NCBI GenBank assembly: GCA_040954595.2
Contig: CM082588.2
Coordinates: 5,084,001 to 5,148,000 of the forward strand
DNA length: 64,000 bases
Direction of reading: 5' to 3'
Source of the DNA: Balanoglossus misakiensis
Taxonomy: Eukaryota; Hemichordata
Part shown: in pieces, positions 40,811 to 52,800 of the stretch
Numbering within the stretch: the stretch's first letter is position 1
Layout of the letters: each line of letters opens with the position of its first letter
Translations under genes and position numbers: made by a program
Notes under the pieces: model-generated
Databases searched by the model: none
Seen by the model: only the letters and a program-made list of their open reading frames with translations
Told to the model about the DNA's origin: nothing

Positions 40811-43800
40811 CTAGGATTTTCTGAGATCATCATGAAATCGTGCTAAAAGTGCAGCTACCCTAGACCTGATGGCAGGATTACTTCTGTCGCTATGGACAGG
40901 ATCACTACGGTTACCATGGTCAACTACTGTACTACTATTGCCATGGTGATCACTACTGTTACTATGGTAATCTACATTTATATCACTCTCTCCGCTATGA
41001 GTGCATGTGTCACTATTTGGCTTGGTGTTATTCACATTCATATCATCGCTATGGGTACTTAAATCTGAAGAAGTGAAAGAGAATTTGCTATCACTATGGA
41101 AACTGTTGCTACGATAAGACATCATCGGTGTGCCATTAGAATCACGTGGCTGGACCAGATTGGTGAATTTGTACCCGGTCTGATCCCGTCCGCTAATGCT
41201 ACTACTACTACGACTATCGCTAAGAAAGGATGGGGTATACGCAACACACTTCTCATCACTGGCAGGCTGGGCTGGCCGATGTAAGCCCTCTGCTGATTGG
41301 TCAGCAGAGTGGCTTCCTTGAATTTGAAACAAAACTGAATGGCTAGCTGGGCTGGCGCTTGGGGCCGAATCAGCGAGAACGACTGATGCATGGCCACTGG
41401 CAGTTTTGAAGCTAGAGTCAGAAGATCTCTCATTGGTGCTTGAATTAGACTTCACATTATCATATTCATTATGTCCCCTGGCGAGACCCGACTTTAAACG
41501 ATCGGATGTACCACCGACGGGTACAACGTCGCCGTCGCCATGGGGACCCCGACTGATGTTATTAATCTCTCCCTGATTACTCTCGACACTGTCAACGGCA
41601 GTGTTGGCGCTATATTCATCAGAAAATCTGTTCTTAATTTCAAACAGAGCGTCTGACTTTCCAGACAATCTGTCTTCTGACTGGCTGTCAATCAACATGG
41701 ACGGGAATGAACTTTGACCTGACATTGCTGCTCGTTTGTGACCTAGTTTCTCCAGTGAAGTACTCCGCGGTATTCTGGAGGGGCTGACTTTCTTCTTTGT
41801 GTGTAAGTTGCCCTCCATAGACATGGAGTGTGTAACTGACAGATTGGGCTGAGAAATGCTGTTTTTCATGTTCTGTCTAACTGGATATGATTGGCTACCA
41901 CTACAGTCCCCGGCACCAAACCTTGCTTGTGATTGGCTGTCTGCACCAGCATTCACATGAAATGGCATTGCTGGTTGGCTCAATTTTCTCCTGTTTGCTG
42001 AATTACCTAACACACCTAATGATTTGCCTTCTAGGCTGTGACTTCTCTGTAATCTCATCCCTGATTGGCTGCCTTTGGCGTAGAACTCATTCTTCATTCG
42101 ATGTGATAAGTCAGTGGAAATTGTTGGCCTCTGTCTGTGCACTGATTGGTCAGCTGGGGATGGTGACCTCTGCCGGCTCTGTGATTGGTTGACTAATGAT
42201 GATGATTTCTTATGGGGCGGCTTTGATTGGCTGTTTAACTGTGATGCGTTGGTCTGAAGTGGGGATGTTTTACTTGACTTCATCAGCCGTGGTATCTGAC
42301 TTGGGCTCCGAGATTGAGATCTAACTGTCTTCACCTGCTGTTTCTCTTCAGGACTTGTTGCCTAGGTAACAGAGAGGAGAAACAAGACAGTCAATTACAC
42401 TCGACTACAATGGAGAAATTTGATAGAAAGATATTGCAATGGCACCAATATTCTCTTATGGATATTTTTACCATTCTTATCGCCTTAGTATACAAAAACG
42501 TCTTTTAATCATAAAACAAACATATACATAAAAAACATTGTCACCACACATAACTTATAAAAATTTCAATACACATCACTGCCAACACAATAAAAATGGA
42601 CACACGCACAAGATGCCAAACTCTTTTGTTACTATGGTAGCAATGAGTGGGTGGAATCAACGTGCATTGAAGCAACATCTGCAATCAAATTTGAATAACT
42701 TCAAAACAATTATCGCAACAAGGTTGAGTGAATGATTTCAGGTAAAGTTGTGCGTTTCTGGCACGAAATGCAAAGATTATGATCGGTTTAGTGGCAGATG
42801 AGATATATATGACTTGTTAAGGATCAGAACATGACGACAACGATTTGGGTTAGGCAAAGGGCGGATAGACAGATAGACAGATACAAAGACAGACGGATAG
42901 ACAACAGACAGACACCAAGACAGATCACCCTCTTACCTTGTCAGTAGCAGATGGCCTGGGTGGTGGGGGAGAGACTAATGGATTCCTATCACCATATGAA
43001 TCATGGGGTGTCTGGGGGGCATGAGAGTAATTAGGTGAATGCCTAGAAAGAGTGGCGGATGAGCCCTGAGACCTTGGAATGAAAGCAGAGTGTAGCTCAG
43101 CTGGCGGTGAGGTACTAGAGTCTGCAACTCTGACATGCGAATGCTTGCATTCATCAGTGTCAAAGGTGCCTCGGTCATGCGTGTTACCTGTGTTGCTGCC
43201 CTCGGCAGGTTCAGCCTGAGTTTTCTGCCTGTCCGCTGAAGCCCCTGAGTCGATTGCATCAGCCTTTTTCTGTGTTCTTTCGTGCTGTGTCAAGTCTCCA
43301 GGCTTCAGCTCCTGTGGTGGTGCCTGACTGGACCCAGAGACTACCACTCTGCCATTGCCTTTGCCTTGTTCCAAAGCTTGTCCCGCAGCCACGATATCAA
43401 GAAAGTCTTCGGTCTTATCAGCATCGCTGATCCTCTCCTCTCCATCGCTCGCTCTGTGAAGTAAATTCACCATCCCAAGAAGTCTCTCATCACTCTCTTG
43501 ATCAGGTCTCTTCTCATCAGTCACAGGACTGGCATCCTCAGGTTTTTCACCAAGATCGACGATGCTCACACCATCATTGTTCCAGCTGAGCATCACATCG
43601 CTCAGACTAGCAGCCAGTGATCTTTTCACGCTTTCTCTGGATTCATCAAAACTCTGACGCGGTTCCTCTCGAGGGGGTACTACAGGGGAGGTTTCTTTCT
43701 TCTCCTCTTTTCTCACGTGCTGGGTTGTCACTCCGGACTTCTGCTTGACTGAGGATGGAGAGCTGGGCAGCGAGGTGGGGAATGGTTTCAGTTTCTCGGG

Positions 43801-46800
43801 ACTGACGGGTCCGGTCGGGGAGCTCGGCTCGGACACCGATTCCCTCGCTGGCTTGCTGGGCGAACTTCTGACCGACGACGTGGAGCCGCTTCTGTGACGC
43901 GACGTCCACTTTTGCGTCTTGACGTCCGGCGACGACGTTTTACTCAGCAGCTTGGCGCCGTGGAAGGGAGTGTCGATCACGGTACTTATCTGTACGGGAG
44001 CATCCGCATCCAGGATGCAGTGGTGGCCGTGCATTGATGTTTTGGGACTTTCGGGTCGTGCAGTTTTGGTGTCCACAAACAGTGGCTGCCTGGCGTCTGT
44101 CTTGATCAGCGCTGGGGGAGGCTCGGTGACGTGAGACACTGCTGGTTTTTCAGACTCTGCAGGGGAGTGTGATTTGTCTTCATCCATCTGTGTTACTGTC
44201 TCTTCCTCAGCTCGATGAGCAGGTACAGTGGTAACTTCATACGTCATAACATTTGCATCCTCTTTACTCTTCTTCATGACTGCCTCCTCTTTTACATACT
44301 CTGGCATTGCAGCAACTGTCGGGGACTCTGCAGCCACTGGAGTTTCATCTTCTTTCCTTCCGTCTACCACCTTCCCCTGGTGCAATCTGTCTATTGACTG
44401 TGGACTGGATTTGGGACTTTCCTCTGCTGAGCCTACATCATGCACCCTGCCCCCTGACACCTGCATTTGAGAACTAACCACATCATGCGTGGGTTGACTG
44501 TCTACGCTCAGTTCCTTCGGTTTATGTATTTCAGAGTTACTTGTGTCTGTAGGCCGGGGTGGAAGAGGGCGACCTGTGCCTTTGTGTGCTTTACTTTCTG
44601 GACTCTCTCCATTTTTCTTTTTCTTCTTCTTCGGCACTTCTTCTGTATGCTTTTCTTCTTTTCTGCTACTCCTTCTCTCTTTCCTTTTTTCTTTCGTTTC
44701 ATCTTTGCTCCTCCGTCTCTTCGTTTCAGGACTTTTCTCTGTCGTTGCTTTGTGTTCCTCCCCGTCTGCAGCAGGTTCGGAACTCTCCACTTTCTTCTCG
44801 GAGACTCTAGAACTGTCTTTGCTCTTTTTACGTTTAGTTTCGTGACTTTTATCTGACGAAGGTGGACTGTGTGCAGCTTTTTCATCCTCGTGTTCTCCAT
44901 CTTTGGGCTTGGTCACTTTGGAGTCATCTTTGCTTTTCCGCCTACGAGGTTCATGGCTCTTGGTCTCCGTAACCTGCGCTTCATTTTCATTCGTGGTTTT
45001 TCCTTCATGGTGTTTCTTCTCCGAGGATCTCAGACCTTCCTTGCTCTTTTTCCTCTTCACTTCATGGGGTTTCTCCTGGGGCTTTTCATCCTCGTGTACT
45101 CCATCTTTTGCCTTGTTTTCCAGCATCCTTGTGTCTTCCTTACTTTTCCGTTGTTTCGTGTCGTCCCGTTTCCCTACACCGGGTTCAGACAGCGCTGCCT
45201 TCTCACCTGCGAGTTCACTCGGTTCCGATCTCTTCTCCGCAGCGATCTCATCTTTACTCTTCTTTCTTCTATGGCTTTTTTCTACTGGGGACAAAACTGG
45301 TACAGATTTCTCACTGTCCCCGTCCTTCTTCTCAGACACTCTGCCGGATTCTCTACTCTTCCGTCGCTTTGATTCGTGCCCCCTTTCCGGAGGAGATAAG
45401 CTTTTCGCATCACTCTCACCGGATGACTCCGCAGTCTCTGCCTTCGTCTCTGGAACCTTTTCCGGGGTTTTGTCTATCTTCTGATCGCTCTTATCATCCC
45501 TCAGACCGTGCCTCTGTGCATCAGCTGGCTCATCTTTGCGTTGCCTCTGCTCAGCGCCACTGCTCTTCTGAACATCATGGTCTTCCCTGACGGGCGACGC
45601 CCTTTGATCATCGCTGCTCCACCGCCTGGCCCTTGGTTGGACTTTCTCATCCTTGCCCTCCGCCTCCTCCTTGTTCTTGCTCTGCCCCCGGCTGGAGGGC
45701 CGACTTCCGAAGGAGGACCGCCGGGCAGCCGTCGTCGATCCCGTGGAATCTCTGGACGATTTGCGACTTCCGGGACTGCTGTCTTTGCTGCCTCTCCTGC
45801 CGGGTGACGGATCGTCTTGGTCCGGTTTGTCGCGGAGTTCCGAAGGCATGGGAGGAGTGGACATCAACTGCGTGATGACGGTGTTGGAGTCCAGCGATTC
45901 ACCAGCTTCTGAGACACCCCTTACAGAAAACCTGAATGAGAGAAAGGGCAATATGTCAACAAAATAACATAATGAGAACCAAAGGATTATTTTTCCAATG
46001 CACTCCACCACCGACAGAGTCTATCAACACAGGACAAAAACTATCACATACTTGTAGACAGTATTGGGAACAAGTCCTTCGATGATCGCCCATGTGTCAC
46101 TGCCTTCAACCGTCCCCTCCGCATTGCCATTCACAAACACTTTATAGCTCGTCACTTTGTGCTCCCTGGAGTCTAATATTTCAGAGGCTTGCCACTGTAA
46201 CTTGACACTGTTATCTACTCGGTTTTGCAGCGATAGATTTCTAGGTGGTGTTGGGATTCCCGGTTTCCAGGGTGACGATGTTGTCTTGTCTTTGCTTTTT
46301 GCCTGGTTTGCAGCCTTGAGAGGTAAAAGGAAACAATATATTTGGTCATTCTGGCCATATTATTAACCTTTCCACCTCATATGGTCTATGACACCATCAA
46401 AGTTCATGACAATTCCAGCGATGCTGTGAAATACTTTTTTTGATGAATTACTGAATGTAAAACATGTACTTACTGGAGTCTGGGGTTTTATCTCTGGTGA
46501 TTTCTCTACCGCCTTCTGCCTGCTTGAAGAACTGGAAGTCTGTAGTTGTCCAGTCATCACAGACAATGCATCTTGCAAGACTGTCACCTGAAATAAAAAA
46601 AAAATCTAGATCAATCTCTTAAAAAAACTATGTTTAAAAGAAAATCATACAACTCCATCCATCCTTGTATAAAGTCAAGGTCATGATGAACTTGTGTCCC
46701 TATTCATGCTTGGTGTGTGGTCCAAACTCTAGCGCCCTCTGGAGAAGGTGACCAACATCTTTTCGACGAAAAGATTCCCACTTTTGACCCTAGAGTGCGC

Positions 46801-49800
46801 CCTTTCAAGCCCATGCCGAACACAACTTTGCTACTGGGCTTGCAATATTGGAGTGACACTTCATGACTGTACTTTGATGCCATGTATTCATTGTTCTATA
46901 ATTTCAACCTTTCCTGATTCAAGATCAGTTCGAGCTGACATTTTTTTTTATATTCCTCTTTTTACAATGTGCATTCCAGGATAGAAAGTACAGATTTTCT
47001 ACAACGACAATTACAAAATTTCAGTTGAAGAATGAAACTGTCAAGCTTGAAATGCATTTTACATTGTTCAACATGAATTCACATCAAGCCAAATATTTGA
47101 ACGGCATCTTTCAAAGCCAATTTTACTATGATTGGCCAAAGTTACTTTCTGTGCCCAGGAAGACAATTTTGTTCCGACCTGCGATGAAAAATGAGCTGGA
47201 CCAGCGGCACAGCCATACCATAACTGACTTCTTTGTCCAATCTTACATTTTCAAAATTTACCAATGGCCAAACTGTACTTTCATTGTTTTGAAAAACTGA
47301 GAGAAAAGTTGTGCTACGAAGGCAAATAATCAGGGGTTCATTCCTTCAAGTTTTCACTAAGAGTGTGCACAACACAAAGCAAGATACAAACTCATCATCA
47401 CGTTCAAATTAAAAATTATTTTTATTTTCTCATTTTTCAAAGAACAGATACAGCTTGGCCAAAGTCTCTGACACACACACAATGGCTTCTAACTGCCCTC
47501 CATACTTGAAAATTAATTTTGAACTAAAAAGGAGTTTGCTCCTTCATCATTTGCATATATTTACATGAAATATTTAAATCAACCAATCACAAATTATTTC
47601 CTCTTTTGGTCAACCAATCAAATACCTACAAAAATCATTCAAATGAGTTGCAAATATCTATGTTTGAGACTAAAAATGAACAGTCAGCAAAAAATGGTAT
47701 GTACTGTTAGTTTTTGTACTCTCGGTCAAAGGCATGCTCAATGAAGTGCCCTCTATCAGGGTCAATATTAAAAATAAACCTCTCCAACAGGGCAATAAAC
47801 TGCAATATTGCACACCTACTAAAACCTACAAGTGTACAATATTGATAAATCCCGACCATGCTAATTATATACAAGAATAAATTAAGTTTTGAGAAATAAA
47901 ACTTTCGATCATTTATTTTGATTCTCTTAGATTGTTTTACCCATAATGTTTGATTCAAACCTTACTAACAATTGGAAATGTTTAAGGCAGGGGAACACAG
48001 AATTTAAAACTTGTCTAAATTCTAAAATAAAAAAGGATGGATAGATATATTATATATTTTAAAAATATTTCTCTAACTACTCTATCTATACATTTTCACA
48101 GTAACATATACAAACATGACATTAATTGATTTGACATACAGTGAACATGAAATTTGATTTGCAAAACACGGAAAAGAAACAGACATCGAAAGGCAATACA
48201 ATGTACATGTGTGACGAGAGCAAATACAAGAAAGGTCACCTCTTGAGGGCACTATGTCAACAAATACTGTCAACGTTAACTCACCAAGACTTTTTAAAAC
48301 TTGGACAATTGGGAGTAACACATCAGTTCTATCTGCTTAGAATCGACAGGCTTAAATGCTGTTGGGACTATCAGAAAAAGCCTCTACTAACAAAGAACGG
48401 TTTTGATAAATATACACACTTGAAAATTTGCCCATATCAAATTTAGTGAACAGGTCTTTTCTGACAAATATAAAAGATAACTGTTTCAGGAAAATCTTCC
48501 TTCCAGAGCGACCTGTCTAACCATCAAGCTCAAAGCTATTCACTTATAAACCATCATTGGTATTAGACTGTCTACTCTGAATTATAGGTATTCACCCTAT
48601 CACTCTACTATATGGAACAATCATATTGTTTTGATGATTGGGTCAGTCCATTTTTAATAAAGAAAAGGTGGGTTGTCATGACAGGACTGGAGGGAGGTTT
48701 CATCACCCCACATTACCCAAATATAAAAGTTTAATCTACAACTAAACTAAGTTCTACCTTACTTCAATTAACTAATAGCTCCATGTATTATGCATTTCAA
48801 CAGAGAACACAAAGAGAAAATTGTTCACGGTTTCTTTTCAAATCAAGGTTTCCGTTGACTACTTTGATTATTGTTTCGCTTCAAGGACATCACCTAGTCA
48901 TTTAATAGCCATATTACAATCAGAACAACTTACAACAATGGTATTCTCATCATGCAAATACCCCATGGGTAGATTGCTAACGAAAACGAGACCACACAAT
49001 AATGTCTATATGCAAATTGACCGTTTGATTTATCCAAACCACAATAAGCCTGGGTCGCCGAGCTCTCGGCGTATTGTTTCCAGACATTTGCAAAATCCCT
49101 ATGCTAAAATTCTTGCAATTCTGGGCAAGCTCAGCCTTGTTGAGTGAGGAAATTCCTGATTCTCTTCACTCGCCACACAACTACAGCCAACAAACAAATC
49201 TCCGTTTGTTCAGACATTTTTGGGTGTTAAATAGCCATTTGTCGCCAAGACAGCAAAAGCCAAAACTCCCCATCTGAACAATCGATCGACTGATCACCGC
49301 TTCGCGTCACGAAGAAAACACAATTACGTTTGTACACATAAACACTGAAACTGTTTTTATGTACATTAGATTCATATTTGGTTTGTGAAACTCAATCCAC
49401 AGCATAGGAGACCAGTAGACTTCAAAAGGAAAGAACTCTCTGGTATTCCAAAAAGTCAGCGACTGTGAAAACTAATCATTTGTACAACAAGACTGAACAT
49501 TTCAGTATCGCGCGATTAGACGGCTATCAGTCTCACATAGAAGATTTTACAAATGCATGAAATTCTCGGAAGCATCACTCTAAATTTTCTAATTAATTCA
49601 TTTGTTATTTCAGACACTCCTACATTGTATGTGTTCAGAATGCATCTGTGGTTTTACTCACTCTATCTATAATCCAGAAAATTTCCTAATAGTTTTATCT
49701 TTTGATCTCTAAACTTTGCTTCTCTTCCATATTGTTTTCTATGAATGTGAGGGTATTACCCCATACTCGGAAGAAAAGTGGAAACTACTACTTTATATAC

Positions 49801-52800
49801 TGATGTTTTTCACTGCTTCATTTGGTCTAAGACAACAGAATCCTGTGTATACCCTACGAGACCTGTATTTGCTGAACGAGATCAAGACACTTTTGGAATG
49901 ATACCTGTTGCTGCAGCTCTGTACATTTCTTTTCCAACTCGGCCTCTTTCGCCGAGGCCTGCTGTTCTGTGTGCTGCGCTAGGGCGGCCGCCGTTGCAGT
50001 GACCGACTGCTGCTGTTGTTCGGAGAGGTGCTTGTCGTGGGTGAAGTCTTCTTTCCACTGGTGGAGGGCTTGCACCTGTTATAAGAAAAACAAGGCGAAT
50101 TTCATGTCAGTTAAATGTATATATGCTTATGGGAAGTGGCGATCTTGCCAATTACACAGTTTCACTTGGAGCTACCTGTGGTAGCATAGATGTGTTAACC
50201 AAATGTTAGCCCAGTGACACAGTAGTATCAGCCTAGTGACATCCTAGTGTTAACTCAGTGTTAGCCCCAACCCAGCCCAGTGATAGCAAAACCATGGAAG
50301 CCTATTAGCACTGTGCAGTACCAGCCTACAGCTTGTGTTGAATCGGAGCAATGTGCCCATCATTATCATGACAGGGTGAGTGGCCTGTGCTGACTGTTTG
50401 AATCAGTCACAAGCAAGATGGCCGGGCCGAATAACAGCAGATGTGAGATAATTAGAGGCCTGAGCACAATGTGTGGAGATAATGACAAGTCTGGTGATGG
50501 CATACTTGGTGCGTGGTCATGGAGAGTGAATGGAGAGGCACAAAAGAACGAAAGCAGCGCATCAGGGGATGGGTCAAGAACCCAGACACCTGTTTTGCGA
50601 GTCTCGTGATCTCGCGTCAAGCTTGCTTGCGCTGAATCACGTCATCCGCACACAGAAAACCCCACAAGAAATTGTGGAAAACTAATAAGTGCCGGCACAA
50701 AACCCATCGCATTGCCTCTGCTCAGCTATAAACACTCCACGTGAATACGGCTGTTTTGTTTGAATTGCACTGAAGTGAAGGCCATTAAATCATGCTCCAG
50801 AATCTGATACACTAAGCAAACTTAGATTTCATAATCAAAAACCCTGACTATACTTATAAATCTTACAAATTTTGCATAAAACCATTATTGCTATCATTAT
50901 TGCTAACTGGTTTCTCTCAATTCTTGTTGATTTAAAGTGTGGAGGAGGCACAGGATTTTATTCAAAGTGGTTGTTTGATAAAGAAGATTACTAACTCATG
51001 CAGCAAGAGACGAAATATCACAGGACATTCACAAGGGAGTTGGGATGCTGCCAGAAGAGTTTATTATTTTCCCCCCTCTGCACAACAGGTGTGTTGACCT
51101 GCTCTGTCAATAGGGGTCACTGCTTTTCATCGATTGTCTGTCATGTGTGCACTCTCTGCTCGCTTTGTGGTCAGATCTTTCTCCCCATTTATGTGCTTAG
51201 AATACGCTCCTGCTTTGGACCCACTTGTTAAGTTTACCTTGTAATGAGAGCTGTGGCTTTGATGCTTTTGAAGAACCGGGGTCCCCATTAACCCCTTCAC
51301 CCCCATTTCTCCATGTGCAGGTCCGGCACTGCCATTTGAAAACAATGGAGCTGGACCAAACCATGGTGGTGAAAGGGTTAATTGAACTTCTGATTTTAGT
51401 ATCATGGTGAGGAGGAATGGAGGTGGCACAAGAAATCCCCCCACCCCCCGAAGGAAACAGCCATTTTTGATAACGCCATTATATGCACATATCATAAATT
51501 TCACATGCATGGTTGCTACACACACACCCTGGCAGAACACGACACCAGCAATTAAATACAAATTTATGGCTCATGGACAGATTTCTCACACTGATTCCTA
51601 TACTTAACTTGCCATTTGTTGTAGGCTAATAAGATGTCACATTGCCGAACAGCAAATAATTTATTTGAAATTGCCCGTGGTAAAAATTTATCAAATCATT
51701 CTCACCTGTTCCCATAGAAACTTAATGGCTTCCATCTGAAGGGTTCTCATTTTCTTTTCTTGGACATACATCTGTTTTGTTCTGAAATTTGAAGAAAAAA
51801 AATGATTACAATGATGACCGGGTTTGTTTTGATTCTTATCCGAGTTTATTGCCCAGCAATAATGTTTTTTTTTTTTACACACCGCATAATGATTGTCATC
51901 ATTGATCTGTGGTTTCAATTCAGAGAGATCGCCATTGTAACAGACTTGGCACATAGCCAACGTATCATTCTGCTAAACTAACGGCCACTGAACTGGTATT
52001 AAACAACAACTCCCAATCCAAGATCCCTGTAAAGTCTTTAAAGGCTCACAAGTTTTGCTAATTCTGCAAAAAAATTCTGACACATGTAGTGTAAAAAGAA
52101 AAAAAAATGGAGTTTGACAATATACTGCCTTAGGATATGAAAACTGTTAAAAATCAGCATCTTTTCAAGTTTTGATTAGTACTGTATTTTTTTTACCCCT
52201 TGCATGCCCACGACTCAGATTTTGGCAAAACAGTTCTGCCAAGTCATGTAAGTTGTGTTTTCGGAGTAACCCTTCACCAATAATATTTTCAAAACAGACA
52301 CAAACATACAACAATACACATTGTCCAGTGGTGGCTATTCAAATATGCTTAACTCCAACCCAAATCGCCTGAAATATTCGATGCAATGCAGAGAAGTATT
52401 TTGAGTGTCTTTAGAAGTCAAATATCAAAATGTGACTCACTCAAGCCTTTTCAATGAAGTGTGCATGAGAGCAAAAGACTGACGCCAAGCAATCAAAATA
52501 AGTTTAAAGTGAGTGTATCTTTAAATGTCTTGTTTCAGTCGTAGACAGTAGCTACTCTAGTAAACGTGGCATTGTTTGCATTGTCGCCAAATATCAACAT
52601 CAGATGCTTGTTGCTTGAAACCAAACATTATCCACAGACAATGTAAATGTAGCTGTATTTTACAAAAAACTGTATGCTTCTTGTCACTCAGGTGGCATGT
52701 GCAAACCTGTAAACAGTGGCAGTTGATCTGGACTGCGTGTTTGCTGACATACACTCAGGTTGTTTGTTTGTCTGTTGGCGCTAATAGCGGTGTGCTGGGC

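Noticed and set aside
44467-45590. Several long plus-strand open frames opposite the CEP97-like exon
   Set aside because: They are mirror frames of the Lys/Ser-rich coding strand, producing Phe/Leu/Ser-rich nonsense without any domain.
42937-46314. FN3-containing region as a separate gene
   Set aside because: No start codon or promoter-like stretch lies before it, and the splice phases continue cleanly from the CEP97 coiled-coil exon. It remains possible without transcript data.
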